Shown: positions 1-8,219, counted from the first letter of the stretch. The stretch: 64,000 nucleotides of DNA from Companilactobacillus kedongensis (GCF_003946625.1 NZ_RHOR01000005.1:58340-122339); one strand, 5' to 3'. Notes: generated by a model not told the origin, from the sequence alone. Numbers and translations are program-made.

Positions 1-136
1 GGAAAACCGGAGTTAATGTCAATAACACATATAGGACACGTCCAATTGCTGGGTCCCAGTCATAATGTTCACACAGACCGGCGATGACGCCGCCAAAAAT
101 TTGATTAGTTCTCGATCTTTTGATTGGAATATGCAT
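1..136 (-). CDS. PspC-domain membrane protein, partial at the left edge
   Basis: An open frame starts with ATG at 136 behind AGGAGATAATA and reads leftward off the window after about 45 codons. It begins MHIPIKRSR and continues with GGVIAGLCEHYDWD, which is nearly the same as the complete gene to its right. PspC domains are short membrane-associated domains related to phage-shock protein C. In this family the N-terminal amphipathic stretch is followed by a hydrophobic helix, and both begin to appear here. The gene lies 9 bases after the stop of its paralogue, so the two are probably co-transcribed. The C terminus cannot be seen, so it could be longer than its neighbour. Confidence 0.8.
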   Translation of the reverse strand, partial: MHIPIKRSRTNQIFGGVIAGLCEHYDWDPAIGRVLYVLLTLTPVF

Positions 137-145
137 TATTATCTC

Positions 146-331
146 CTATTCTGGACTTTCCATTAACATCCATAGAACTAGATACGCAATAATTCCTGGA
201 AGTGGAGTTAAAGCAATGATGACCCATAGTACACGAGCAATTGCGGCATTCCAGCCATAATGTTCTGCGATACCACCGACTACCCCCGCAATAATTTTGT
301 TATTTCTTGATCTCTTAATTGGAATATGCAT
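146..331 (-). CDS. Small PspC-domain protein (61 aa)
   Basis: This encodes a 61-residue protein with the PspC signature: basic start MHIPIKRSRNNK, then GVVGGIAEHYGWN, then one hydrophobic helix with a Pro-Gly break (about residues 30-55). PspC-like proteins sit at the membrane and are linked to envelope stress in other bacteria; the role here is inferred. The ATG at 331 is preferred because AAGGGGGAA lies just upstream; an upstream in-frame ATG at 388 has no such site. It is the first of two tandem paralogues and is followed at once by the partial copy at 1-136. Confidence 0.85.
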   Translation of the reverse strand: MHIPIKRSRNNKIIAGVVGGIAEHYGWNAAIARVLWVIIALTPLPGIIAYLVLWMLMESPE

Positions 332-437
332 AAATAATTCCCCCTTTTCTTTATTAATAATATAATAGATTTCGCGCCCTAAGTACATTCATGACGCTTA
401 CAAACACCTTACAATTTTGTAAGATGAATTTTTGTTT

Positions 438-464
438 GCCGTCTCCAGGGATAAGAATATTCAA
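438..464 (-). repeat. Terminal fragment of the long palindromic repeat
   Basis: This short stretch, GCCGTCTCCAGGGATAAGAA and a few bases more, matches in inverted orientation the right end of the full repeats at 524-719 and 50468-50660, and lies even closer to the end of the copy at 50140-50307. It lies just beyond the terminator of the methionine operon. It is probably a relic of an additional copy or one end of a composite structure. Confidence 0.6.
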
Positions 465-470
465 CCATAA

Positions 471-511
471 TAAAAACCCCTTAATTTGAATTTAAAAATC
501 AAATTAGGAGG
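471..511 (-). terminator. Terminator of the methionine transporter operon
   Basis: On the minus strand CCTCCTAATTTGA pairs with TCAAATTAAGGGG around a 9-base loop and is followed by TTTTTA. It is the first strong intrinsic terminator after the permease gene ending at 735. The palindromic repeat at 524-719 therefore lies in the transcript's 3' untranslated region. Confidence 0.8.
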
Positions 512-523
512 CTTATTTTGTGT

Positions 524-719
524 AATTATTTTAAATACCAATCAAGTCGTAAGGACTGAGGATATTTACCAGCTATGACAACGCCGTTATGGCTTTAGCC
601 ATTACGGCATCGGGTGAGTTTGGAGACTTGCGAATCTTGCAAGGCTTAAAACCAAGGTGCGAGACCGTGGCTCGGACCGTCCCGCATAGCAGGTGAATAT
701 CCTCAGTCCTGGAGACGGC
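524..719 (+). repeat. Long palindromic repeat, copy A
   Basis: This is a near-200-bp unit also present at 50468-50660 (same orientation) and 50140-50307 (inverted). Its arms pair over long distance: GGACTGAGGATATT at 553-566 is the exact reverse complement of 696-709, and ACCAGCTATG continues against CATAGCAGGT. Inner hairpins include GCCGTTATGGCTTTAGCC-type sequence near 583-606. The unit ends in CTGGAGACGGC. It sits between the stop of the methionine permease gene and that operon's terminator, so it should be transcribed. It has no coding frame. It could be a MITE-like mobile palindrome or a structured RNA element. Confidence 0.8.
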
Positions 720-734
720 AAACCTAAAACCAAG

Positions 735-1424
735 TTAATGTTCCAACTTACGAACTAGCAAATCACCAATTCCTTGAATAACGAAAACCAATATCAAAAT
801 GAAAATCATTGAGACAATAGTTACATCATTTTCAAATCGTTGATAACCAACAGCGATGGCCATATTACCTAAACCACCACCACCAACGGCACCAGCCATG
901 GCAGTTAATCCGATCAAACTAATAGTCGTGAAAGTTCCTGAACGGATCAATTCTGGAAGTCCCTCTTTTAGATAAACTCTAAAGATGATCTTCATTGGTG
1001 ATAATCCCATTGCTTCTGCAGCTTCGATCACACCATGATCAACTTCAACTAAAGCTAATTGAACTTGTCTAGCGAAGAATGGTGCTGTACCAATGATCAA
1101 CGGTACTAATGCACCTTTTGGTCCAATCGTTTGACCAACGACTAACTTTGTAAAAGGTCCGATTACGGCTAACAAAATAACGAAAGGAATCGAACGGAAC
1201 AGGTTAACTAACTTGTCCAAAATATTGTAGAAAGTCTTGTGCGGAGTAATTCCGTCATCAGTTGTTACTACTAGCAAAATACCTAGGATGATACCAAAGA
1301 TACCAGCGAATATGGCACTGACAAAAGTCATATATAATGTTTGCCAAATGGCAACTACGAAACCATTGTCACCTTCCCAGTTTGCTACAACATTGGGGAG
1401 ATATGTATTAATAAAATTGGTCAC
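735..1424 (-). CDS. metP: Methionine ABC transporter permease (MetI/MetP type)
   Basis: This 229-residue integral membrane protein has about five hydrophobic segments and the binding-protein-dependent permease (EAA) loop, seen as EAAEAMGLSPMKII near residue 130. MetI/MetP proteins form the membrane channel of the D/L-methionine importer and dock onto MetN. The start is GTG at 1424 behind GGAGG with good spacing. It is the last gene of the operon MetQ-MetQ-MetN-MetP, 2 bases after metN, and a T-box controls the operon from upstream. Length and order are normal for Firmicutes. Confidence 0.93.
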   Translation of the reverse strand: MTNFINTYLPNVVANWEGDNGFVVAIWQTLYMTFVSAIFAGIFGIILGILLVVTTDDGITPHKTFYNILDKLVNLFRSIPFVILLAVIGPFTKLVVGQTIGPKGALVPLIIGTAPFFARQVQLALVEVDHGVIEAAEAMGLSPMKIIFRVYLKEGLPELIRSGTFTTISLIGLTAMAGAVGGGGLGNMAIAVGYQRFENDVTIVSMIFILILVFVIQGIGDLLVRKLEH

Positions 1425-1426
1425 GG

Positions 1427-2488
1427 TTAAGCCTCCTTACTTTCTGTAATATCGATTTCTTTAACATTAACATTCAAACTGTTCAAATATTTGATTGCTT
1501 CACTAACTTTATCATCGTCTCCAGTTAAGGCAAACAACATGATACCAACGGTAGTTCCTTGCAATCTTTCAATATTACTGAAAAGTATATTAGCTTCAAC
1601 GTCAAACTTCTTATACAAACCAACAACTAATGGTTCATTAGTTACATTACCAATATAGTTCAATTCAACTAAACGACCGGAAATAGAACCGGCAATACCG
1701 CTTTCCTTGATCTCATCAAGAACAGAACTGATTTGAGTTGACGTATCGACAAAGTCTTTAGTTAGTTTCTTCTTAGGACTACCAAAGATCGTCAACAAGT
1801 CGCCTTCCTCGATCAAAGCCCCATCTTCCATGACAGCTACTCGATTACAAATTTGTTTGATAGCGTCCATTTCGTGGGTAATGATAACGATCGTAATGCC
1901 TAATTCTTTATTCAAACGACCCAATAATTTTAGTATTTCAGTTGTTGTCTTAGGATCTAAGGCACTTGTAGCCTCATCAGAAATCAAAATTTCAGGATCA
2001 CTTGCTAAGGCACGGGCGATCGCAACACGTTGTTTTTGACCACCAGATAATTGTGAAGGGTAATTGTTAGCACGATCATCCAAACCAACCAGCTTCAATA
2101 ATTTATCCACTTTTTCCTTACGTTCTTGTTTCGATAACTTAGAATCACGCAATGGAAAATCTACATTACCAAAAACAGTCAGCGAACGCATCAAGTTGAA
2201 ATGCTGGAAGATCATACCAATATTCTTACGTTCTTTACGTAAATCTTTGACACTGAGTTTAGTCAAACTTTTATCGTTAACAATAACTTCACCAGACGTG
2301 GGTTTTTGTAACAAGTTGATGACACGTACTAAAGTACTTTTTCCTGCGCCGGAATAACCAATAACACCAAAGATGTCGCCTTTATTTACGTTAATGGATA
2401 CATTCTTAACAGCTTCGATCGTTTTTCCTTCATTATGGAAAGTAACGTCAATATTTTTAAGCTGTATTATTCCGCCTTTTTCTACCAT
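1427..2488 (-). CDS. metN: Methionine ABC transporter ATP-binding protein
   Basis: This is an ABC ATPase of about 353 residues. It has Walker A GYSGAGKS near the N terminus, the signature LSGGQKQR and Walker B EILISDEATSALD, followed by a C-terminal domain of about 90 residues. That extra domain matches the NIL/C2 regulatory domain of MetN, which in the E. coli transporter binds methionine and inhibits transport. The ATG at 2488 has GAGGAG upstream; the in-frame GTG at 2503 overlaps that site and is unlikely. It powers uptake together with the two MetQ lipoproteins and the permease. Confidence 0.95.
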   Translation of the reverse strand: MVEKGGIIQLKNIDVTFHNEGKTIEAVKNVSINVNKGDIFGVIGYSGAGKSTLVRVINLLQKPTSGEVIVNDKSLTKLSVKDLRKERKNIGMIFQHFNLMRSLTVFGNVDFPLRDSKLSKQERKEKVDKLLKLVGLDDRANNYPSQLSGGQKQRVAIARALASDPEILISDEATSALDPKTTTEILKLLGRLNKELGITIVIITHEMDAIKQICNRVAVMEDGALIEEGDLLTIFGSPKKKLTKDFVDTSTQISSVLDEIKESGIAGSISGRLVELNYIGNVTNEPLVVGLYKKFDVEANILFSNIERLQGTTVGIMLFALTGDDDKVSEAIKYLNSLNVNVKEIDITESKEA

Positions 2489-2522
2489 TAAATTACTCCT
2501 CACTTAAATTCTAAGAATTGTG

Positions 2523-3356
2523 TTAGAACTTGTAGTTCCATGCAGCATACGTTGATCCATTATAAACTTCTTTGATCTTCTTAGCAGTAGCTTCTGTTTG
2601 GTAAGCCTTTACAACTTTCTTATATGTCTTGTTGTCTTTGTTTTTCTTTGTTGTAGCAACAATATTTACGTAAGGTTTTGATTCTTTAGTAATCTTTTCC
2701 TTATAGATAGCTGAACTTGGTTTCAACTTAGCATCTTGAGCCACATCGTTATTAACAACGGCAATTGCTACATCAGTCAATGAATGTGCTGTTTGTGCTG
2801 CGTCTAAAGGTGTGATATCCAAATGTTTAGGATTTTCAGTTACATCCTTAGTAGTAAGAAGTTTTGATGATGAATCCTTAAGTTTGATAAGTCCGGCTTG
2901 TTGAAGAACTCTTAATCCACGATCCTCATTAGTTGAATCACTTGGAATGGCAACTTTAGCACCGTCTTTTAATTCACTGATACTTTTCAATGACTTAGAA
3001 TAAACTCTCAATGGTGCGATGTATGTATCACCGATTGAAACGATATCACCTTTATTAGCTTTGTTCCAATCATTCATGAAGTGATAGTTTTGGAAGGCAT
3101 TGACGTCTAGTTCGCCTGATTCCAAAGCTTTGTTTGGAGTGTTGTAATCATTAAATTCAACAATCTTTAGTGTAATACCTTGTTTCTTTAGTTTGCTGAC
3201 GATTGGTTTCCAAACGCGATCATCTGATCCGTAGATACCAATTTTGACTGTCTTGTTAGCTGAATCTTTTTGTTGTCCACAACCTACTAATGCAAAAATT
3301 GAGAAAAATGAAATGGCTAGTAATAAAACCTTAGTTAGTTTATTTAACTTCTTCAT
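2523..3356 (-). CDS. metQ: Methionine-binding lipoprotein, second copy
   Basis: This 277-residue protein has a lipoprotein signal (basic start, hydrophobic core, lipobox LVGC). The body carries NlpA/MetQ landmarks such as VKIGIYGSDD, VEFNDYNTPNKALESGELD, NAFQNYHF and LDITPLDAAQTAHS. MetQ proteins capture methionine outside the cell and deliver it to MetN/MetP. It follows a first MetQ by 12 bases and shares most of these landmarks with it, so the two are a tandem duplication. The paralogues differ in the pocket-side loops, so they may favour different ligands or affinities, but that is inference. Confidence 0.92.
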   Translation of the reverse strand: MKKLNKLTKVLLLAISFFSIFALVGCGQQKDSANKTVKIGIYGSDDRVWKPIVSKLKKQGITLKIVEFNDYNTPNKALESGELDVNAFQNYHFMNDWNKANKGDIVSIGDTYIAPLRVYSKSLKSISELKDGAKVAIPSDSTNEDRGLRVLQQAGLIKLKDSSSKLLTTKDVTENPKHLDITPLDAAQTAHSLTDVAIAVVNNDVAQDAKLKPSSAIYKEKITKESKPYVNIVATTKKNKDNKTYKKVVKAYQTEATAKKIKEVYNGSTYAAWNYKF

Positions 3357-3368
3357 ATTAAAATCCCC

Positions 3369-4184
3369 CTATTTAAGATCATTATTCCAAGCTGGAATTG
3401 CGCTTCCTCCATAAACCTTCTTGATCTCTTTAGCAACGGCTTTAGATTGGAATGCCTTTACAACTTTTTTATAATCTTTGTTATCTTTATCTTTTTTATT
3501 TGCGGCAATGATATTGATCCATGGTTTAGATTTAGCATTGACCTTTTCTGTATAAATTGCTTTATTAGGATCTAACTTAGCATCACTAGCAACGTTTCCG
3601 TTAACAATGGCTACGTCTACATCATCTAGTGAACGAGCTGTTTGTGCTGCATCTAACGGTGTAAATTTGAGATTCAACTTGTTTTCTTTAATGTTCTTAG
3701 TTGAAGGCATCTTTACACTGTCATCTAACTTGATAATACCGGCTGATTCTAGTAATTGTAGTGCACGACCTTCATTAGAAGCATCGTTTGGAATAGCAAC
3801 TTTAGCGCCATTCTTTAATTGGTTCAAATTAGTTATCTTGTGTGAAAAGGCGGCCATTGGTTGAATAACGGTATCGCCAATTGGAACGATGTCTGTGTGA
3901 TGTGACTTGTTCCAAGAATTTAGGAAATATCTGTGCTGATAAGCATTCATATCGATCTCGCCCTGGGCCAGTGCTGTATTTGGTTGATTGTAATCACTGA
4001 ACTCAACGACTTTAAGATTGATTCCTTCCTTCTTAACTTTCTTTTTAACAACTTTCCAAATCTCTGTATCAGAGTTATTAATTCCCACTTTAACAGTTGT
4101 ATCCTTATTCTGATTGCCACAACCTGCTAATACGAAAACAAATACTGCTGTGAAAACCAATAACAAAACTTTCTTAAACTTCAT
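3369..4184 (-). CDS. metQ: Methionine-binding lipoprotein, first copy
   Basis: This encodes a MetQ/NlpA-type lipoprotein of about 271 residues with lipobox LAGC and the landmarks VKVGINNSDTE, VEFSDYNQPNTALAQGEID, NAYQHRYF and LKFTPLDAAQTARS. It is the first gene behind the Met T-box leader and is followed directly by a paralogue. The ATG at 4184 is chosen because GGTGGGGA lies just before it; the in-frame ATG at 4202 lies upstream of that site. It binds external methionine or a related compound for the MetN/MetP importer. Confidence 0.92.
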   Translation of the reverse strand: MKFKKVLLLVFTAVFVFVLAGCGNQNKDTTVKVGINNSDTEIWKVVKKKVKKEGINLKVVEFSDYNQPNTALAQGEIDMNAYQHRYFLNSWNKSHHTDIVPIGDTVIQPMAAFSHKITNLNQLKNGAKVAIPNDASNEGRALQLLESAGIIKLDDSVKMPSTKNIKENKLNLKFTPLDAAQTARSLDDVDVAIVNGNVASDAKLDPNKAIYTEKVNAKSKPWINIIAANKKDKDNKDYKKVVKAFQSKAVAKEIKKVYGGSAIPAWNNDLK

Positions 4185-4237
4185 CTTCTTATCCCCACCC
4201 ATACTGTCATTATTATTAATAAACCATTAACAGAAAC

Positions 4238-4538
4238 AAAAAAGCCGCTCCTGTAAAACATCATTCGATGTTTTTAGAAGCGACTGATCGCGGTACCATT
4301 CTAATTCAAAATAAGCTTGCACCTATTTTCTCCACAACACACGGAAATAATCTATGTGCGTGTACTGTAAAGGGTACCAACCATTACGTCTTTATCCGTT
4401 AGGACTCAGAGTACCAATCACAGGTCATTTTCATTTAAGTTATTCGTCCTCTTCTCAACAGCTGAGGCTTTCTGTGCAAATAACTATAAATTACTTCCCC
4501 TGATCTCTTTGTTTGAAGTTATTGATTTATTAATCGTT
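4238..4538 (-). promoter_or_regulatory. T-box leader, probably methionine-specific
   Basis: Read on the minus strand, the leader contains the conserved T-box stretch AGAATGGTACCGCG (4302-4289). It is followed by a terminator hairpin (4284-4244) and a run of U at 4243-4238. Upstream is a Stem I with AAGTAA on the 5' side, and an upper stem pairing TTATAGTTATT with AATAACTTAA. The opposite loop contains ATG at 4434-4432 and again at 4428-4426. An AUG specifier would sense uncharged initiator or elongator Met-tRNA, matching the methionine transporter genes behind it. The T-box is seen directly; the specifier assignment is inference. Confidence 0.93.
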
Positions 4539-4544
4539 GACAAG

Positions 4545-4573
4545 ATAATACAATCTACGGATTAAAATGTCAA
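4545..4573 (-). promoter_or_regulatory. Promoter of the T-box/met operon
   Basis: A perfect -35 TTGACA (4573-4568) and a -10 TATTAT (4550-4545) are separated by 17 bases. This would start transcription near 4538, at the 5' end of the T-box leader. The stretch 4574-4747 upstream is A/T-rich and shows no gene. Confidence 0.85.
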
Positions 4574-4747
4574 CTCATTTATTAGAAATAATTATCCTAA
4601 AATAGATATGTTATATATGTTAACGATATATTTAATGAGTGATTGTATTGGTATATCAGCATTATCATCCCATGATCGTAAATTAGATTTTACACATTTT
4701 CAGATTGAGATAATCTTAGTTTATTAAAATAAAAATAAAAAATAGAA

Positions 4748-5266
4748 CTACGCATATATTGTGAACTCTTTTGAATCGGACATATCGAAGTTGTCTTCGA
4801 TATCACTTAAGCTGAATCCTCCTTGATCAAATCCATCACCGACTGACATAATCCACTGACTATTTTTTATAGTTCCATAAAATTGACCGTCTGCTTTTAT
4901 AACTACGAAAGCATAAATATATGTTTTGGCATCTGGTATATTCACCCTAGCTAAATAAAATGTTGCGGCGGCTGGAACACTTTGATTAATTCGTAAGAAA
5001 AATTTATAAGACTTTTCAGATTCGTTATACATCAAGGTTGCCTTAGCCCTAGTAAAACCACCAACTCCTCTAATGGAAAAATCACCAGTCCTTGATGAAC
5101 ACTCCTTAAATTTATTTAACGCTTTTTTAGCTTCTTTATTTTTCTTAATTACTGCTGGATCAGGTCCGGTTGGAGTCGAAGATGTAGTTTCACTGCTTGA
5201 ACAAGCAGTTGTCACTAACATCAACAACAAAACCATTACTATTCCCCAAACCTTTTTCTTCATCAT
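4748..5266 (-). CDS. Putative lipoprotein, unknown function (172 aa)
   Basis: The protein starts MMKKKVWGIVMV, has a hydrophobic core and a lipobox TTAC followed by a Ser/Thr/Pro linker, so it should be lipid-anchored outside the membrane. The remaining 130 residues form a mostly beta-like domain (for example YKFFLRINQSVPAAATFYLA and IYAFVVIKADGQFYGTIK). I do not recognise the family. The signal peptide is very like that of the lipoprotein at 7131-8054, suggesting shared ancestry. It follows a small membrane protein gene by 15 bases. AAAGGGGAT precedes the start. Confidence 0.75.
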   Translation of the reverse strand: MMKKKVWGIVMVLLLMLVTTACSSSETTSSTPTGPDPAVIKKNKEAKKALNKFKECSSRTGDFSIRGVGGFTRAKATLMYNESEKSYKFFLRINQSVPAAATFYLARVNIPDAKTYIYAFVVIKADGQFYGTIKNSQWIMSVGDGFDQGGFSLSDIEDNFDMSDSKEFTIYA

Positions 5267-5281
5267 TATCCCCTTTAAACA

Positions 5282-5752
5282 TTATTTTTTCAGAGTTAAC
5301 TTATCATCCTTTTCAGCCTTCTTATTGTCATAAGAATAAACAATCTGAGCTGTCTTGTTCTGATCAGATAATCTGACTTTGACACCTGTCACATAATTCT
5401 TATAGTTATCGTAAACATCATCTCGATCGATGACTAAATCATGTCCATCTTTTGAATAATAAACCGTTCTAAAATCAGGGTCATCATCATATGGATCTGC
5501 AAAGTTAACTGACATTTCATCCTTACTTAAAATTTCAACTTCATATCGAGGCTGATCTTTTGCGTAATACTCATTACCAACAATATTTGCACGATTCAAA
5601 ATTATTTGAGTTTTTGCTCCTACAAATAATGCTAAGATAATCACCGAAGTTACAGTCTTTCTTTCATTCGGCTGTCCATCCATTGCCCCTATTACCATTA
5701 AAACTATGAATGCCAGTATTACCCACATCCCTATCGTATAAACCCAATACAT
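5282..5752 (-). CDS. Small membrane-anchored protein, unknown function (156 aa)
   Basis: Two hydrophobic segments lie at about residues 5-24 and 34-52. They are followed by a roughly 100-residue charged, Asp/Lys-rich extracytoplasmic-looking domain. No family was recognised. GGGAGAAC precedes the ATG. The gene ends 15 bases before the lipoprotein gene at 4748-5266, so the two are probably one transcript and may act at the same site. A terminator separates it from the SLAP-type gene upstream. Confidence 0.7.
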   Translation of the reverse strand: MYWVYTIGMWVILAFIVLMVIGAMDGQPNERKTVTSVIILALFVGAKTQIILNRANIVGNEYYAKDQPRYEVEILSKDEMSVNFADPYDDDPDFRTVYYSKDGHDLVIDRDDVYDNYKNYVTGVKVRLSDQNKTAQIVYSYDNKKAEKDDKLTLKK

Positions 5753-5777
5753 ACTTTGTTCTCCCGTTGATTTTAGT

Positions 5778-5817
5778 CAAAAAAAAATTATGTTAATTTT
5801 CATAACATAGTTTTTTT
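5778..5817 (-). terminator. Terminator of the SLAP-type gene
   Basis: TATGTTA pairs with TAACATA around a short loop. A run of A (nine bases on the plus strand) follows on the downstream side, giving a U-run on the minus strand. T-runs lie on both sides, so it may work in either direction. Confidence 0.6.
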
Positions 5818-5821
5818 GGAA

Positions 5822-6601
5822 TTAAGGCTGATAATACATTGATCCACCAATATTAGGATTGATACTATATAGTCTTCTATAAGTTCCCCCAATATCTTCA
5901 CCGGCATAATTAGAAATAGTAAATTCTTCTCTAACCTTATCATCAGGGATTGATTCCAAAGCATCCCAATCACATCCAAACCAATTGTACATATCATCAC
6001 GAATATCTTCTACAGTAGTATCATCGTAGTCTCCGATTGGTCTGAATCCATAGACTTGTTCAACATTTCCTAATTTACCTGATACATCAACTAAATCTCC
6101 GACCATCCAGCCGTGTGTTGAAACTTGATAATAAACTAGACCTGTATCTGATTGAACAATTCTACCAACTTTGTAAACCATACCTGGTGCTGCAATATCA
6201 TCGACCTTTTGAGTTTGATCATCGAAAACTGGTGACCCCCATGGCAAAGTAACTTTTACTCGTACATCACTATTATTCTTCTGATTATTATCAGGTTGAG
6301 TTGGAGTAGTTGGTGTTGATGGTGCTTCATAACTAACGTCACTACCCTTAACAAACTCGTTAGTGGAAACCTGATACATTACTTCTCCATTTAAATTAAT
6401 CGTTTCGCCAACTTGCCAAGGTGTATTTCTTTGCAAAGCTCTATTACGGACCATATCTCCATTTCTGGTGTACATAAGAGTTATGCCATATGTATGTACA
6501 ACTCCACTGGCTGACACATTGGTCGTATTGTTAATGATCCCGAATGCAGTAGCAGCCATTGTTCCTGTAAAAATACTTAATAAAATACGCTTTTTATTCA
6601 T
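5822..6601 (-). CDS. Secreted SLAP-domain surface protein (259 aa)
   Basis: A signal peptide (MNKKRILLSIFTGTMAATAF) is followed by two repeats of the bacterial surface-layer SLAP type. They lie at about residues 35-92 (NRALQRNTPWQVGETI, YQVSTNEFVKGSDV) and about 112-175 (YYQVSTHGWMVGDLVDV), with a Thr/Pro/Gln/Asn linker between them. In lactobacilli, SLAP repeats attach proteins to wall polymers. The last 80 residues, acidic and ending in YYQP, do not look like SLAP and may carry the specific function. AAGGGGAG precedes the ATG. It is probably monocistronic. Confidence 0.8.
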   Translation of the reverse strand: MNKKRILLSIFTGTMAATAFGIINNTTNVSASGVVHTYGITLMYTRNGDMVRNRALQRNTPWQVGETINLNGEVMYQVSTNEFVKGSDVSYEAPSTPTTPTQPDNNQKNNSDVRVKVTLPWGSPVFDDQTQKVDDIAAPGMVYKVGRIVQSDTGLVYYQVSTHGWMVGDLVDVSGKLGNVEQVYGFRPIGDYDDTTVEDIRDDMYNWFGCDWDALESIPDDKVREEFTISNYAGEDIGGTYRRLYSINPNIGGSMYYQP

Positions 6602-6762
6602 TCTTGATTGCTCCCCTTGTTAAAATATTTAATTAAATACTATATCCACTGCCTAAAAGAGTATTATTTTACTTTTAAAGGTCAAAAAAAAGCTAGTATA
6701 TTCTATTCAAAATACTCCCCCCCTCAATTATGCTTTGCTAAGAACTAAACTGAGGTGTTTAT

Positions 6763-7104
6763 ATGACCAATGAAGACAGTCCTATGATTCAAATAGGTAT
6801 AATAATACGTGTAAAACGTAGAGCATTAAATTTAACTATCGAACAATTAGCAGAAAAGGCTGATGTCAGTGAAAGTCTTGTTTCCCAAATGGAACGTGGC
6901 GTTAACAAAAACATTTCGCTAAAGAAACTAGATCAAATACTAACTGCTCTCAATCTAAAGATGTCTACCATCTTTACTGAATCAGCCGATAATGGTATTC
7001 ATTACTTAGAACTCATCAATTATCTAGCAACATTTCCCACTGATAAAAGAGATGAACTAGCAGAGAAAATCTTATCGTTGCTTAGTTTTATGGACAGAAC
7101 ATAG
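6763..7104 (+). CDS. XRE-family transcriptional regulator (113 aa)
   Basis: The first 70 residues form an HTH_3/XRE domain (RVKRRALNLTIEQLAEKADVS then ESLVSQMERG and LKKLDQILTALNL). A 40-residue helical tail probably mediates dimerisation. GAGGTG precedes the ATG. The gene runs against its neighbours, with the SLAP gene diverging from it and a lipoprotein gene converging on it. It may control one or both of these envelope genes. No ligand domain is present. Confidence 0.85.
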   Translation: MTNEDSPMIQIGIIIRVKRRALNLTIEQLAEKADVSESLVSQMERGVNKNISLKKLDQILTALNLKMSTIFTESADNGIHYLELINYLATFPTDKRDELAEKILSLLSFMDRT

Positions 7105-7129
7105 AAACTCTTCGGAGTTTCTTTTTTTG
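7103..7129 (+). terminator. Terminator of the XRE regulator gene
   Basis: AGAAACTC-TTCG-GAGTTTCT forms an 8-bp stem with a UUCG tetraloop and is followed by seven T. It overlaps the regulator's stop codon and ends at the stop of the convergent lipoprotein gene. Confidence 0.85.
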
Positions 7130-7130
7130 T

Positions 7131-8054
7131 TTAGTAATTAGACGGATTAAATGGTTTACCATCAGAAATATCTGTATTCAAAGGTTGCGAGATAGTTGAA
7201 TATGAGTCCTGTTTTCCATCGGAGTATTCAACACTACCATCGTAGTGTATCGTAGCTGCTAAATATGAATCGGCCTCTTGACCGCTAGTACTTTGTACAT
7301 AGAATCCACCACTAACTGGATTTGCGACAAAATCATCCCTTGCTTCCATGCCCCACATATGTTTAAATAACGCAACCGCCTGACTAGGAGTATTAATAAT
7401 ATTAGCTGAGGCACTACTATTCTGTGTATTACTCTGTTGGCTACTATTATCGGTCTCCGTAGAAGTATCAGTAGTAGTTGATTCGTCAGTAGTACTTGGT
7501 TCATCACTATCTACAGCTTGTTTCTTATTAAACTTTTTAGCTACACTACTATTTAGATTATTCGACTTAGCACCTTTATCACTGGTTGAATTATAGATAT
7601 AAGCTAATCGATAACTCTTGTTCAAATAATAATAGGCTCCTTGACCATCAATAACATCTTTGGATACATTCTCAAAGATTTGTTTGACGGTCTTTTTTTG
7701 TCCAGCTTTAAGTGTAACCGTATCTTTCTTACTTGAAGTTACCTTGGCATTTTCATCATATGGATTCAACATGAAAAATTTCGATAAAATTAATTTAATA
7801 TCTTTAGTGCTATTATTCTTCATTGTCATATCAATGATATAGCTCGTATCACTGCTACTTGTTGAGTCATCCTCTACTGCTTTAAAAGTAAAATCAAGAT
7901 TTTCTCGATCTGACTTAGATAAATCTTGATAATAGGTTGTTTGTTCCTGTTCAGTATCAGACTTTGTCGCAGTTTTTTTAGTCTGATTTGAGCAAGCGGT
8001 CGCTAGTATCATAAGCATAATGGCCGTAATTATTCCCCAGAATTTTTTCTTCAC
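7131..8054 (-). CDS. Lipoprotein with DUF4352-like domain (307 aa)
   Basis: The lipobox is ATAC after MKKKFWGIITAIMLMIL. Residues about 40-160 resemble the Ig-like DUF4352/telokin-type fold of Firmicute lipoproteins (LDFTFKAVEDD, YIIDMTMKNNSTKDIKL, LKAGQKKTVKQIFENV). This is followed by a long Ser/Thr/Asp/Gln low-complexity linker and a C-terminal domain of about 85 residues (SQAVALFKHMWGMEARDDFV). The start is GTG at 8054 with GGGGGTAG upstream. The signal peptide resembles that of the lipoprotein at 4748-5266. The function is unknown. Confidence 0.75.
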   Translation of the reverse strand: MKKKFWGIITAIMLMILATACSNQTKKTATKSDTEQEQTTYYQDLSKSDRENLDFTFKAVEDDSTSSSDTSYIIDMTMKNNSTKDIKLILSKFFMLNPYDENAKVTSSKKDTVTLKAGQKKTVKQIFENVSKDVIDGQGAYYYLNKSYRLAYIYNSTSDKGAKSNNLNSSVAKKFNKKQAVDSDEPSTTDESTTTDTSTETDNSSQQSNTQNSSASANIINTPSQAVALFKHMWGMEARDDFVANPVSGGFYVQSTSGQEADSYLAATIHYDGSVEYSDGKQDSYSTISQPLNTDISDGKPFNPSNY

Positions 8055-8185
8055 GGTTGCTCTACCCCCTTGTTTTCAAATACTACTTTACTACTGAAAG
8101 CGGATTATTAATAGACTTTTTATGTAAAATAATACATATTTTGCAATTTAATAAGGATTATGGTACCTAACAAAACATAAAAAAA

Positions 8186-8203
8186 GAACCCCTTACGGAG
8201 TTC
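8186..8203 (-). terminator. Terminator of the LysM-protein gene
   Basis: On the minus strand GAACTCCGTAAGGGGTTC folds into a short hairpin followed by a run of T (8185-8179), 17 bases after the stop codon. Confidence 0.75.
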
Positions 8204-8219
8204 TCCTTAAATTTATCTA

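Noticed and set aside
4203..4540. SAM riboswitch before the methionine transporter operon
   Set aside because: The AGAATGGTACCGCG box and the antiterminator/terminator layout identify a T-box instead.
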